The notes under the pieces are model-generated. The model searched no databases and was not told the DNA's origin. It saw nothing but the letters and a program-made list of their open reading frames with translations. A program made the translations under genes and the position numbers. From assembly GCA_021292165.1 (NCBI GenBank), contig CM037878.1:192013118-192077117 (forward strand): a stretch of DNA of 64,000 nt. The letters run 5' to 3'. Every line of letters starts with the position of its first letter. Position 1 is the stretch's first letter. Below, piece by piece: positions 37,482-49,599 of this stretch. The stretch is from Shinisaurus crocodilurus. Lineage: Eukaryota > Chordata > Lepidosauria > Squamata > Shinisauridae.

Positions 37482-37740
37482 CAATGTGGTGTAGTGGTTA
37501 GAGAGAGCCAGTGTGGTGTAGTGGTTAGAGTGTTAGACTGGGACTCAAGAGATCCGGGTTCTAGTCCCCGCTCGGCCATGAAACTCACTGGGTGACTTTG
37601 GGCCAGTCACTGACTCTCAGCCTAACCTACCTCACAGGGTTGTTGTGAGGATAACATGGAGAGGAGGAGGACTATGTAAGCCGCCTTGGGTTCCTTGCAG
37701 GAAAAAAGGCGAGGTATAAATATAATAATAATTAAAAAAA
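37482..37740 (+). mobile_element. Sauria-type SINE (copy 2) with duplicated head
   Basis: Same family as 5315-5560. The first 25-30 bases are present twice: GTGGTGTAGTGGTTAGAGAG at about 37485 and GTGGTGTAGTGGTTAGAGTG at about 37513. B box GGGTTCTAGTCCC and body intact; tail TATAAATATAATAATAATT. Confidence 0.9.
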
Positions 37741-38647
37741 ATGTAGCAGTTAGAGGCTTGGACTATGACAGGGAAAACTGGTATGGGGAAAAGGGAAGAA
37801 CCAGGTCTACTACCCTGAGCTCCTTGAAGGAAGCGCGGAATAAAATGTGATAAATGATAATAAACCTAAGCCATCTAACATTGGTTAATTATATAAACTG
37901 AAAAGTTAACTACATTGGAAACAGATGGGCAAACAAAAAGCTATGGGAATTTATTCTCAACTCATCTATCCCTGTACTCTCTTCCTTCCACTTTCTACAA
38001 CATTGTTAGCATAGTATACTAATCAGCTTCTTTTCTTTTTTTAAAGGCTCCCTTGCAGCATACTATGTGGAGATTCAGTCAGTCTGTCTTATTTCTAAAC
38101 CTGAAACAATCACCCAATTCATAATTTAAAAGATTCCTTGTTTGTGAAGTATTGTAGCAGCCAATTTTTAATTTCCTTATTATTCACAGGAATGCCAGCA
38201 TGACAATTGAATCTTTATTTCTTAAGATTAAACCTGAAATCCTGCACACATAGGCTGGTTCAAACCTACTAAAGTAAATGGGATATAAACAACCTGTCTC
38301 TAGGATTTCAGCCATGAGCCACATTCAGACATCATGTCTGGTTCACTGTGAATGAACAAGTGTGCTGGTGCATGTTGCTTGATTGCTCCTGGCTGGTTCC
38401 TCCTGCCAGCTAAACATGCCAGGGCCTTTCCGTCAGTGGTCAATTTAGTGTGAACTCTGAAGTGGGAACTCTGAACAAGCCAGAGTCATAACCAGGGTTT
38501 GTTCTTGGCTTATGATTCTGGCTTATTTGGGACTCATTCAGAATAAGCTTATAATGATGGCTGAATGGGGTGGTCTCTCTCTTCTTTGAACCTATATTAT
38601 AAGAACATTCTGTTATCACTGCGAGAGCTACTGGTGATGTCACAAAT

Positions 38648-38735
38648 TTACTGTGTAATCCTACACATGTTTACTCAGAAATAAGTCCCATTTTGTTCAA
38701 CAGGGCTTACTCCCAGGTAAGCATGCAGCATAAAT
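38648..38735. repeat. Palindromic CAATCCTATGCA repeat (copy 3)
   Basis: TAATCCTACACATGTTTACT, AAGTCCCATTTTGTTCAACA and GGCTTACTCCCAGGTAAGCA. Confidence 0.7.
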
Positions 38736-38930
38736 TCATTACTTTCACAGGGGAATCATTAAAAAATCCCTAGAAGATCCCTGATTCTACTTATCCTGCA
38801 ACTTCTGAATGCCAATAAAAGCCATGTGTTTGAAGCACAGCTAGCAACATTTGTATTCAATTCAAATGTTACACCCATTAGAAATAACCATAAACAATGA
38901 CAAGATTTGAAGAGATGAATCCCAAGCTTT

Positions 38931-39098
38931 AGATTCATAGATTCATAGATATAGAGTTGGAAGGAGCCTACAAGGCTATCGAGTCCAACCCCCTGCTTGA
39001 TGCAGGAAACTAGAGGAGGGGTCTCCCATCCAAGTAATAACCAGGCCTGACCCGGCTTAGCTTTCCACACTCAGACAAGCTGAGCCAGCATGAGCCAT
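38931..39098 (-). mobile_element. 5S-rRNA-derived SINE with CR1-like tail (copy 4)
   Basis: Minus-strand copy about 2 kb from copy 3, nearly the same sequence (GACCCGGCTTAGCTTT, TGCTTGATGCAGG are small differences). The 3' end carries ATTCATAGATTCATAGAT, the complement of the CR1-style tail repeat. Confidence 0.9.
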
Positions 39099-39176
39099 AG
39101 CCAGTCACTTAAAAGGGATCAGATTAATATTAGTATGCATATAAAAACATTCTCTTCTGCATTCACAAATACATAT

Positions 39177-40138
39177 AGACCCAGTTTGCACAACACAGCT
39201 GGCTCATTGTGGGTTACTTAGCCCACAATGAGCTGCGATGCATGCCATGGCACCCACAGGCACCTACAATGGTTCCCGCGAAGGGGTTCCCAATGGGCAC
39301 TGGAAAATTAAAAACCTCCCCCATTTTTTAATATACATGCATGGATTTGTATGAAATGCATACAACTTTCCAGCAATTATACATAGGCTTCAACAAAAGT
39401 GGACCAAATATCGAAATAAGTATCCATTTGAAGTTAGTGTCTATATGCCACCCATTCATATATCGAAAGCACTGTAAGGCCCTAGATCCACTGCATTATA
39501 GGAGGTGAGTGTTAATCCTTCCAATTTTGTAATATCAGTCTTTTCACTGTCAAAAGGGCACAGAGAAGCTATTTCCCCTTCCATCTCTTAATTTCCATGC
39601 AGCAGGTAAATAAATTTAAAAGAGCATGTACATCAGTGAATATTAAAGACTGTTCCAGTAGAAAACTTATCTGTGTAATAACCTTCCCCCCCAAAGAAGC
39701 AGCTACTATACATTGCCAAAACATCTATTTAAAAGAAGCATTAGCTGTATTGCACCACCAGCAATTAGCTGAATTAGACAATCCCTATTAAAGAGATGTT
39801 GCGGTGTCCAATAGACATGAAACAAAAGATTTTGCAAAATAAGATCCATAGATGCAACAGGTAGACACCAAAGTGGTGATCCACTGATTAGGCATTTTGT
39901 GGTGGCGCCCACTGCAGTTTCTCAAGTTCCGAAATATGCCCACCGGTCCAAAAAGCTTGGGGACCCATGCAGTAGGGGTTAAGTGAGGGTTGTTTAACTT
40001 TCGAATAACCCATGATGACTGGGGTTCTGATGACATGGTGCAACCCCTGATCGGCCCGATCAGGGGTTGCACAATCAAAATGGCAGCTGCACACACCTAG
40101 CATGAGTCAGCTGTGTTGTGCAAAATGGCCCAGAGTCT
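39177..40138. mobile_element. Inverted-repeat element, about 960 bp
   Basis: Left AGACCCAGTTTGCACAACAC then AGCTGGCTCA is inverted at the right end (CAGCTGTGTTGTGCAAAATG then GCCCAGAGTCT). A second element's end (CAAAAAGCTTGGGGACCC at about 39950) appears nested. Interior non-coding. Confidence 0.55.
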
Positions 40139-40245
40139 AATTAGCAAATGAATGATTGCTAGAACTGGTTTCAAACATTAGAATCCAGAGCACTAAAATG
40201 AATGGAAACATACACTTATGGCATATGCTACAATGAATGCAAGTA

Positions 40246-40498
40246 CAGTAATACCTTGGATTGCAAGTAACTTGGTTTGAGAGTGTTTTGCAAGACAAGC
40301 AAATTTTAAAATATTTATTTAATTTTTTCTGACTTGATATACAAGCGACGCCTTGCAATACAAGTACTGTAGTATGGCTTAAATTAAAAATCTCTGTACG
40401 CATTTTTTTGGGGGGGGGATTTCGTTTTGATATAAGAGTGTTTTGGATTACAAGCACGTTTCCGGAACGAATTATGCTCTCAATCCAAGGCATGACTG
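40246..40498. mobile_element. Tigger-like (pogo group) MITE, 253 bp
   Basis: Left end CAGTAATACCTTGGATTG, right end CAATCCAAGGCATGACTG, flanked by TA (40244-40245 and 40499-40500). The subterminal CGTTTCCGGAACGAATTATG is characteristic of Tigger elements in other vertebrates. No transposase ORF. Confidence 0.85.
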
Positions 40499-41406
40499 TA
40501 GATTTAATTTTTTTAGGAGTGACGTGACCTCCGCTGCGCCCAAAGCTATATATAAATTCCCTATGGTATCAATAAGAGAATACCCAAGCATTCACAGAAT
40601 TAAAGATGAAACATCCATTTCAAAATGATGGTTCCCCAGTTGTACAGTGGAATGGATACAGCAGCACAGACTCACTCAACATATTCATTCAAGGCAATAC
40701 ACTACAAGATAACTTGATTGAGATGTTTATGGAAAATTTAGGTATGAGAAAAATCAAAACTTAAGGCAAGGTTGCAAACATGAGCATCTCACATGCATGC
40801 AGAACCATGTTGAAAAAGTAATGACTCCATCTATTATCTGGCATAAACAAGCATTTAGGAGAATTGTAAATGCATCCCTCCCCAAAAATGTGTGTGTTAT
40901 TCATCCTTCATCATGTTTACATTCAAAGACCTGATCGTGTATGTATTTCTTTAAAAGTATCAAAATTGGCCCACAGTATATGCTGCAAATAAGATTAAAT
41001 TATATGGGTGAGGAAAACATCCTACAGGATTTTTAACAAGGGGATATAAACGTATGAGCCAACAGCCCCATTCATGCACTATATATGTGCAGGCACGTCA
41101 AGCACCAAAATGGACTGTGAGACCAAACTGCTGCCTCACCTCCAACACTGTGCAGCTTCCTCAACCTCATCCTCTGACATCCACGCATTAGGCATGAGCA
41201 GCTGAGCTTAGATGTCCAGGCCTCTTAAGTGGGCATCAGCTGGGGGATTCCTTCTAGTGTGGGGATTCCTTTCTGAGTGTGTACCCCCTTCATGCATATA
41301 GCATGTGAAGGGGGGGCTGTTGATATTACAGTTTTTGAACAACATTTTGCAATGTTCAACACTATTGGTCCAACTGAATATCAACCCGGCTCTTACATAT
41401 CAAACA

Positions 41407-41980
41407 ATGACCAGGTTTGCATGTAATTAACTCACGACTTGCCATGCACAAGCAGAAGTGAGCAAAAACACTGCCTCTCACTTGCACTTTTAAACGACTT
41501 ATGATCAGCCAGGTCATAGGCTGTGAGAGTGACTTGCCAAACTGGAGCACTGGGTTGTTTGGAGGCTAACCCCCCCCCCCCAGTGGTTAACCCAACAACA
41601 AACCATGGGTTAACTGCTGGGTTGTTTGGCCACTAAACAACCCAGGTCCTTGGGTTCACTCACCACGAACAACGTATGACCCTGCCAAGGCCGGTGCAAG
41701 GCAGTTTGGTGCCCTAGGCAAGATCAGATATTTAGTACCCCCCCTTCCCACTTGAGAGCGCTGTATTTTTTTTTCAAGGCGTTTCTTGCGCCCCCTTTAG
41801 CCCTGCGCCCTAGGCAGCTGCCTAGTTGGCCTAATGGTAGCACCGGCCCTGGACCCAGCCAATTGTAGGTTGTTGATTAAAAGCAGATAACATGCTGCAG
41901 CAGCATGCCTGCTCTCTCCCACTTGCACATGGCAAAGTATGAGTTAATTAACACACAATTTGCATGCGAAATGGCCCTCT
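41407..41980. mobile_element. Inverted-repeat element hosting the 41686-41851 insertion
   Basis: The left end (GACCAGGTTTGCATG then TAATTAACTCA) is the inverted complement of the right end (TGAGTTAATTAACACACAA then TTTGCATGCG, GGCC). The interior has GGGTTGTTTGGC/AAACAACCC motifs. Probably a non-autonomous DNA transposon; no clean target duplication identified. Confidence 0.55.
41686..41851. mobile_element. Short hAT-like element, same family as 60913-61571
   Basis: 166 bp with ends CAAGGCCGGTGC and GCACCGGCCCTG. Flanks GACCCTGC (41678-41685) and GACCCAGC (41852-41859) match at 7 of 8. Next to the ends are GCCCTAGGC-type motifs (GGTGCCCTAGGCAAG, CTAGTTGGCC) also present in the 659-bp relative. 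It sits inside the larger inverted-repeat element at 41407-41980. Confidence 0.78.
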
Positions 41981-42845
41981 GTTTTATTGAACCTCCTGCA
42001 GCTTTGTGATGGTGAGAGAAGGAAGATTCTAAACTTCCCCAAGAATAAAAAGAAAAGACAGACAGTTCCAGTAGTACTGCTCATTCGTGCCTCATCTGGT
42101 GACAAATAAATAAAATAGGAGGATGTGAATTCACAACATTGTCCATAAGACACGTACATACAATCCATGAACAATTGGTGTTGGGCGACTCAATTGGGCT
42201 TTAATAACCAATAACATGTTTGCCTCTTAGCTCATCACTGAACACATACAGAAAAAGAAGTACAAGAGGAGGGAACACAGAGGATCTCACACCTCCCTAC
42301 CAACTGCCCAGGTTCATCTTAACAGTTCAAAAATTATACTTGTAGGCAAACTGAGTCATGTTGCACATTCTTTTAGACAAGAGGTCAGAGTTTAACCACC
42401 AGCAAAGATAGAGTTGGTCAGTGATACACGTGGCCAAAACTGAAATAGCTTCCCAAAAGCTATAGATGGACAACTACAGCCCAGCCTTGTAAGTAAGCCC
42501 ATAAAACTGACTAGCCTGCATTTCCATGCTGGTATGGAGAATGGAAAGCTCTCAATGGAAACATAGATATTGGCCTCTTAGTCAGCTGGTAAAAAAAAAA
42601 AAAAAATCCTTCCACAATGTGGATTGACAGAGAGGGATACACAGATCCATCCCTTTGATGCCAGCCTGCTCACCAGACAAGTTATTAAATACTAGGCTGC
42701 TGTAGTACTTTACGATATTATTCTGCAAGGATATTAACATCTATAGGTGGAATGGGGTAGTGTCATCAACAGAGTAGGCTCTTCCTCTGGCTTATGACCA
42801 TTCATTTCAATATCTGAACTGAACTGAGCCTATGTGCATATAGGC

Positions 42846-43583
42846 CAGTGTTCTTCACCGCAAGGCCCAAGGGCCACTGGCGGCTCCCCAATCATGTCAA
42901 GTGCGGCTCTCTGTCCCTGCCACTCATTCACTCTCTTTCTCTTTTCCCAGTAGCTGCTCACTCTCATCAGGGGCTCTCTAGCCTTGCCTTGTTGCTTGCT
43001 TTAAAGGTGGGCCAGCTGTTCTGATCTGGGCTAATGGAGGGGGTTGGGACTGGAGTCAGAAGATCTGCCACTCCTCAGCGGTGGGGTGGCAGGAGGGTGG
43101 GGGAGAGGAAAACATAGCCAACCAGATGTGGTGGTGTAGCAGCCCTAGAGGCAAAGCTTAACACGATTGGCTAGCAGTATTGGTACACTGCGCAGCCGCT
43201 GGAAGTAGAGAAGAAATCGAATGTGTGTGGCCAAAAGAGAGAGCAAGGTAAACCTGCACTGGGAGATTTTGCAGCATTACATAGAGGAGAGCACTCTTTC
43301 AGTAATGAGAAAAATGATCCACCCTAATCTAAGGACCGAGTGAGCCTGCAGGAATTTACCTACCTGGTGACTGACTGATGAGCCTTTGCTTGGACAGCAT
43401 GGAGGGGGGAGAGAGAGGAGAGGCCCGAAAAGGTCTCCAGCCAAGTCCAGTGCACAGCATCGCCACTTGAGGGGGGGGAGAGATGAGAGACATCCCAGAG
43501 ACCAGAAAAGGGCCCCAAAGTGGCCTTGGTGGTGGAGCCTGGAGCCAAAGTGGCTCCTGCTTGAAAAATACTGAAGATTGCTG
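42846..43583. mobile_element. 738-bp hAT-like non-autonomous element
   Basis: Ends CAGTGTTCTTCA and TGAAGATTGCTG are imperfect inverted repeats. Flanks ATATAGGC (42838-42845) and ACATAGGC (43584-43591) match at 7 of 8. Open frames within (such as 43277-43630 minus) have no recognisable protein. Confidence 0.65.
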
Positions 43584-45194
43584 ACATAGGCTCTTCTCCG
43601 TGTGATCAAGAACTCTGCCCGCTCCCCCACCTATGCACTCATATTTCTGCACAGAATAGTGTCTGAAAAAGGTTTGTGTCCAACCAAAAGGCAGAGCTCA
43701 TTTTCATCATGTGCCCTCTCTTGAAAAGCTATTTGACATCAGATTTTCTCATGTGTCATATGGCACTGTCATCATACCCTCTGATTCTCTGTGCCCTTTC
43801 TCCTTCCTCTTCCATTGCAGCCAAAACCTGTTAACACCATCATATATGCAGATCAGAAGCAAACATCCCCCAAGAGAGGAAATCTGGGAAAGAAGGCTAT
43901 ATCCAAGTGGAGGGCTCTCCTATCACTAGTGCCATTTAAAATTCCACAGATTACCTGCATTTCTAAAGGAATACAGAAACACATTCCAGCTCATCTAAAG
44001 TGCTTTAGAGATCATGAAACCTGAGGAACCAAACAGAAGAGCAAGCTCACAGTTGCAAACCATGTTTAATATTAACAGGAGCTGGGATGGAATTTGTAAG
44101 TGAACTGTACGAAGAGCACACACATTTAGCAAATACTCCTAATAAACTTGAAGAGCTATAAGCATATTATAACTTAACAATAATAACACAATTACTTCAC
44201 ACTGAACTCTGGTGAGAACAAGTACCAAAATTCCTTGCAACACAAGCATGCGATTCATGTACTGCTTAAACTGCATATTATTCAGTTAAATAGGCTGTAC
44301 ACTCACTGAAGTCGCCAGGACTCAAAGCAATTTACATGCAAATATTTTAGTTCAAAGCTTTTGTGGGCTGCGAACTCAGAGTAGTTTGTAGTACTCCAGG
44401 ATAAACAGGACCACACACTGTTTACAAAACTGCTTTAGCTTTATGCCAACATGGAGAAGGAAAAAGCAAACTCCGGATCACTTGTATACACACAGAAACA
44501 CATTATCAGACTTTTTTCATATTGGGTTTTGTGGTTCTTAAACCACAGCGGGCACCTGTCAGCTTTTCAACCGACATATGTAAAAACTTGTTCTGTTCAG
44601 TCCGATAAAAGTATCGCAGGAGCTTTCTGGATTTCAAAGAGAGAGAGAGAGAGAGAAGAGAAGAAAACGGAAGGAAGACACCAAGGCTAAGTAATGCTAA
44701 GAACAGAGAGGGAATCTAGACATCAACAAACAATTGTTGCGGGGCGAAAAGGTGAACACACATATGTGAAGATCGAAAAAGGAAGGCAGGGCTAAATAAG
44801 TGATTGCACTTTCACAGTGTTCGCAGCTGGCAGTATCCTTTGGGGCTGTGCCCAGGGGAAGGAAAGCGGTAGCAACCGCTCTCCTGTTACCTTGGCTCTC
44901 GGATCATGATTTCCAAAAGCAAGGGATACCGCAGGAATAGATTTCGCTACCTGATCTAAGGGGTGCAAGGCGGGGGCGGGTGGGGGTCTTTGGCACTCGG
45001 AACGAAGACACATCCGTCACTGTGTACTGCGGGGAAGGGAGGGGGCGCCAAAGGAGAGGGTGTCCCTTTCAAAGAAGAGCCGCCTCACTGGGTGGTCATG
45101 GGCGGCGCGCGGCGGGTGGGGTGGGGGGGACAGAGTACGCTCTACTCCCGCTTCCTTTGTTGTTCATTGGCTGAAGCCCAGCAGCCTCACTCAC

Positions 45195-45369
45195 CCACAG
45201 TGGCCAGGGTCTCCAGATCCTCGAGTCTATAAGCCGGGGAATCCGGCGGTGCGGGAGAGCCTCGGCCAGCAGGACTCGAAGAGGGTTGGGGCTCGCCGGT
45301 TCCTGCCGCCTCGCAGCCCCCGGGACTTCTAGCCCCGACTTTCGCCCTCACGGCGCTCAGCGTCTCCAT
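45195..45369 (-). CDS. PRKX: PRKX exon 1 (coding part), protein kinase X N-terminus
   Basis: First coding exon of a PKA-family serine/threonine kinase. Reading down the minus strand from the ATG at 45369-45367 gives 58 codons plus one base of codon 59. The start (METLSAV...) is followed by a disordered Pro/Ser/Ala/Gly-rich segment to about residue 45, then AYRLEDLETLATV, which leads into the glycine-rich loop, as in PRKX proteins. The exon ends in GTG G followed by the donor GTGAGT (from 45194). That phase-1 end joins exon 2, which begins GG ACA GGG ACA, restoring TVGTGTFGRV. The frame stays open for 12 codons upstream to a TTG but has no other ATG, so this ATG is chosen. It has G at +4 but C at -3, a middling Kozak context. 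The exon sits in a CpG island. The long low-complexity N-terminus is typical of PRKX and unlike PKA catalytic subunits. The transcription start was not located. Confidence 0.9.
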
Positions 45370-45714
45370 GTGGGCAAAGGCTCGTCCTGTCAGGCCAAAG
45401 GACAACGTTGGAGTCGCCGGAGCCGGCCTCTTTTCCCCTCCCTTTCAGCAGCTGCAGCTGCCCGAAGCCCGGGCCAGTTCTTGGCTCAGCCTCTCAGCAG
45501 CTGCAAAGCGGCCGCTGGCGCCCCGCATCGCGCCTGGGATCTGCTTCCTTGCCCGGGTGTGCTGTGCTTGCTTGCCTGGGTGTGTGTGTGGGGGTGCGTG
45601 CGTGCGCGCGCGCGCAGGCGCGCCTCTGGAGATAAGTCGTGTGCCTTCGCTCCTCGCGCGCTTCCCGCCGGCGCCTCAGTACAGACAATGGGCTTGCCGG
45701 GAGAGCGCCCAGTC

Positions 45715-45741
45715 TCGCTCGCTCGCTCGCTCGCTCGCTCA
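45715..45741. repeat. (CTCG)n tract in CpG island
   Basis: About seven CTCG units in the putative PRKX promoter/5'UTR, each with a CpG. Likely length-variable. Confidence 0.85.
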
Positions 45742-46199
45742 CTGGCCAGCCAGCCGGTCGCACGCGGAGACGAAAGGGTGGGGTTTGGCTTCCTGCAGCT
45801 GCGGCAGAAGAACCCTTGAGAAGGCGGGGCGGGCAGCGAGATGAGAGAGAGGGAGGGAGGAGCAAAAGCGAAGCGGCTGGGGAAACCTGCTGTGGCTGTG
45901 GATTCCTTCGAAAATAAATAAATAATAAAGGCCACTTCTGTCTAATGAAATGATGAATTTGATTGCTGCAGCTGCTCGGGCTTCCCTTTAGCCAATCAGA
46001 CGCTGCCTCAGAAGCCGAGGTAGTTGAGGGGCTTTGCTGTTGCGCGCTCTCTCTCGAGCTCTCTCTCACACACACACCTTTCTGGCTGGGTGCCTTGAAG
46101 CGGTGGGCTTCGAGAGAATTACGTGCCGACGCGGTAGCGCTTGCCTGTACAGGGGAAGAGCCCTCCCACAACGCACTGGGGTCATCCCAGAGTGTCTCT

Positions 46200-49100
46200 G
46201 CTGATGTAGCTCTTCTATTTCTGTTTTGTTTGATTCCTGCAGCGCTGGATTCCCCCCCCCCCCCGTTCCACTACGAATTCTCTCTCTCATAGGTGAATGT
46301 AGACCGAGTGGAGTGAGTGACCACACGCACACACGAAGGGGTGGGAAGTCGCTGGGGAGAGACTTGAGATTGCCATGCAAGGCGACGTACAAGGTGTTTT
46401 GGAACAGACCGTTTGCTGTGCCCCTCCTCTTCCTCCTCATGTATAGTAGTACAATGTTTAATGCACAGGTCACATCACTTGCGAGCTGCTTCACACCTGC
46501 TTTCACCATGTGTTGGCAGTGTATCAAAATACCCCTGGAAGAGTTGCTAATGTCATCTTGCCATAGGAATAGATGGGCAAGAAGCTGGAACGAATGTACT
46601 GTAGGGGAAAACAAGAACAGTAAGGACAAATCTGGTGCATAAAATCATCAAAAGTCTGGGATCCGGTCACATCTAATACCCCATAGGATGGAGCAATGTT
46701 CACAGTCACAGCAGGAAGACTTGGAAGAGCTATAGAAAATGGTTTGGAAACTGGAATGGGCCAAGGAACTATGAGAAGCCAGCTCAAAGTTGATCATACT
46801 AGCTTACTTACAGTACAGTCCTATGTCTATTCAGAAGTAATCCCCATTGAGTTCAATTGGCCTTACTCCTAGGTTAGTGAGTTTTACCCAGGGACTCTAC
46901 CTCTGCTTTGCTTTGTGGGGCATCATCCTTCTCATAGCCATCAACTGTAATCTTCCAGCATAGTATTTCCACATAGGAAACAGTGTGATGGTAAAACCTG
47001 CAGGTAGGTTGCCCTGTGTGGTGGTTGCGCAGGGAAATAGATTGTTGTGTTTGTACTGAAAAGATGTAGTTGGCCATAGCTTTCAGCATCTGTGCAATGT
47101 GTGCACACAGGCTGACATACATTCATGGGCAGTTATCACATAGAGCAATCTACATGTGGCTTCCGTGGTATTTCCAACACAGAGGTGCTTTCTGTAATTG
47201 CAAAACTTTTCATAGTCAGATCCAAATACCAGGCCAGAGGGAGCACTCTCATGACTCTGCATCCTTTTGGGGGAGAAAGCCCCACATAGGAATGGAAGAT
47301 GAAAAAAACATGTATGGAACCTTGTGTCAACAGAGAGCAGGGGGGAGAGAGAATGATAAAATTAAGAGCAAAATGCCTCCCCCCACTCTTCTCCTTCCAT
47401 TTACAGAGCAATCCTATAGAGGTGGGTGGTGGGAGCAGAGGAACCGCCGCTTCATAGGCCATGCTAGGCTCATGCCAGCCAAGGCAGAAGGTGGGGGGGG
47501 CACTTTTTGTCTCTTCCCCTTTTCTCACCCCTTTTTTAAAAAATATTTTCCTCCCATTGGTTCCAAAAGGAAGAAATTACTATGCAAACTGCAGGATTGG
47601 CATAGATTCTCCTCACCACCACCATTCCAGAGGATGTCCAGGAAATGAGTGGGAATCTGTCAGATCCAAAGCCTCCTCTGAGTCTGATCCACCCCAACGT
47701 ATTCCCCCCATTTTTACACTTATTGCCCTCAGAGCACCAAGAGCAGGGCAGAGATTTCCACTGCAGAGATTTCTACCACTGTTCAAGGGAGGACCCCTGT
47801 TAGCAGGCCTTCCTTTCTGCCTGTGGAGGAGTGGGGGCAGCTCCACAGTGTTCTATGGACCTTGGGAATCGGGTCTGAACTACAGCTGTCATTCAATAAA
47901 TCATAATAATAATGACTATTAGCAGTGAAGGTTTGAACCAAGGCCACTGGCTAAAAAGGAGACAGACAAAAGAAATATAAAGGAGACAGGCTAAAGGAAC
48001 CGGTGGTCATTTTTCCTTGATTAATAGTCACAAATGTTTCAATATGCACCTTTTCCCTGATCTCTGGGGAGTGACAGTTCTTGGCATTAGAATTTTCAAA
48101 AGTAAAAATGAGTGTATAGGATGAGAAGGAAAGGAAGGTATTATTACAAACAACCATTTTTAAAAGTGCTGTATTTTCCTAAGCTTGAAGTAGTACAATC
48201 TTGTGACACTCAATAAAACTGAACTTTTTTGGTACTTTATTATAGATGATGATAGATAAGAACAAAAAAGTGGTTAAGTCAAAAAAACCTGTACACAAGA
48301 CAAGTTTACTCAATCCTATTGCACAATCCTGCTGAAAGGATTGCATCTAGGCATGCCTAACATAGGGTAAGCTTGCAGCCTAGAAAAAATATAAACCCTA
48401 GTTTCATCTATACTGCCATTTTGCAAAAGAAAGGGTGGGATCTTTAGATATGATTCATTGTGTACTGTATAGTCTGCTTTTCTTTTTTTTAAAAAATCAA
48501 TGTTATGTATTGTGTGCTAATGCAGTTTTCATGAGGAGCAGTAATCTTGATAATGCAAATGTCCATAAATATTTGAAGATGCCTCTCACCCTAGTAATTG
48601 ACTGAGATACCTAATAAGCAAAGGTCAGTATACATACCATGAAAATAATAGGATGGAATCAGGATGTTAGCAAAGAAGTGATCAGGAAGTGGTTCCTGAA
48701 TGCACAGGACACCTGTTAAATAGGTAAATAACACCTTGTTTTAAACCCAAACATAAATAACAAGACATGAAACATTTAATTCTTTAGTGAGGTTTTAGTT
48801 CAGGAACAGTACTTTTATTTATTTTAGTTAAGTAGCAATTGTTTTTCCTTTACTTTCACCCATAGATTTGTTATGTTGAATCCTGTGACCCCACTTTGCA
48901 TAGACAAGACGGGACTAAAGTGACTATGAAATATCCCTGTTGGTTCCTGATGTGTTGTACTGAAAATTGCATTTTGAGTTGGCAAATATATAAATTCAAT
49001 ATTTGAGTGCTCCAAATAGAATGGTGCAGAGGTCTTTGGCATCCACGCTTGGTTTAGGAACATATTACTTACCCTGCCAGAGTGGCCAGATACTGGCTAG

Positions 49101-49590
49101 ATGGGCGATTTAGAAATACAATAAATAAATAAATAAATAAATATTATGCTGCTTCTGACCTTGCTTACACCAAATGTGACTAAAAACAGCAGTTCGGGGA
49201 GCTCTTGAGTGCATCAACAGTTCAGGAAGCTCCTAGTACAGGAAGTCATCTATCCTGCCTAGTTGACGGCCATGTCTGCTGACTCATATTGTTAGGCTCT
49301 GTACTGTGACCATATCCCAGAATCCCCTGTGATGGCCCAGTTGGCCTTGGAGGCATGCTTTCATGTATTTGTGCACTGCCTTTGATCTGGCTGGGCCTGC
49401 CTGCACCAACTAATGTCCCTGTCCCTGAGGACTCTGGAGCATTAGCTCAGTTTACATGTTCCTAATTATCCCTAAACTATGTGTACAACTGCCCCCAAGA
49501 CTGCCAAGGGGGCATTCTTGCCCAAAATACTGTAAGCCCAGTAAAAAACGCCAGCCCTATTTTTTGGTCTTTCAGTATATACAAGCTATT
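46200..49590. other. Intergenic, upstream of PRKX; no gene recognised
   Basis: Base composition falls back to AT-rich after the CpG island. Apart from one palindromic repeat (46.8 kb) and an (AAAT)n tract (49116-49144) I recognise nothing. Open frames such as 46226-46642 and 47070-47648 are low-complexity readings without domain or exon features. Confidence 0.6.
46805..46878. repeat. Palindromic CAATCCTATGCA repeat (copy 4)
   Basis: ACAGTCCTATGTCTATTCAG, CCATTGAGTTCAATTGGCC; just upstream of the CpG island. Confidence 0.7.
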
Positions 49591-49599
49591 CCCTTATCT

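Larger units (their letters stand above)
8876..45194 (-). other. PRKX intron 1 (36,319 bp)
   Basis: A very large first intron between donor GTGAGT next to the CpG island and acceptor TTTTCAG; phase 1. No open frame inside it resembles a host gene. All protein-like ORFs in it are LINE reverse-transcriptase debris at 32.2-35.2 kb. Stretches where I recognise nothing specific: 12.4-14.1, 15.2-16.5, 16.9-18.0, 18.2-19.1, 19.6-20.3, 20.5-22.4, 25.0-26.8, 27.0-27.7, 28.0-29.7, 35.2-36.8, 37.8-38.3, 40.6-41.3, 42.0-42.8 and 43.7-45.1 kb. Regulatory elements could be there but cannot be recognised from sequence alone. Confidence 0.88.
45070..46170 (-). promoter_or_regulatory. PRKX: CpG island / PRKX promoter region
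   Basis: Dense CpG and high GC in an otherwise AT-rich window, covering PRKX exon 1 and about 0.8 kb upstream of its ATG. Visible elements include a GC-box cluster (GGCGGGGCGGGC at 45823-45834), a (CTCG)n tract at 45715-45741, a (GT/CG)-rich tract at 45580-45620 and CCAAT-type motifs (ATTGG at 45168, inside the intron, and CCAAT at 46005 on the plus strand). No TATA box stands at a convincing distance, so a CpG-type promoter with dispersed starts is likely. The exact transcription start is not determinable. A divergent transcript to the right is possible but not shown. Confidence 0.75.

Noticed and set aside
43277..43652. Three overlapping minus-strand ORFs
   Set aside because: They lie within the hAT-like element at 42846-43583 and show no transposase motif.
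45370..45405. PRKX start 12 codons upstream at TTG
   Set aside because: Not an ATG; the family starts with ATG and a METL/MEAP-like start fits the downstream ATG at 45369.
45286..46292. Several long plus- and minus-strand ORFs (up to 225 aa) in the CpG island
   Set aside because: They overlap in many frames, are rich in Arg/Ala/Ser and exist because GC-rich DNA has few stops. The supported coding there is PRKX exon 1 on the minus strand.
47070..47648. A 192-aa ORF as a possible upstream gene
   Set aside because: No recognisable domain, composition as in random sequence and an antisense ORF of similar length; no splice or promoter context.
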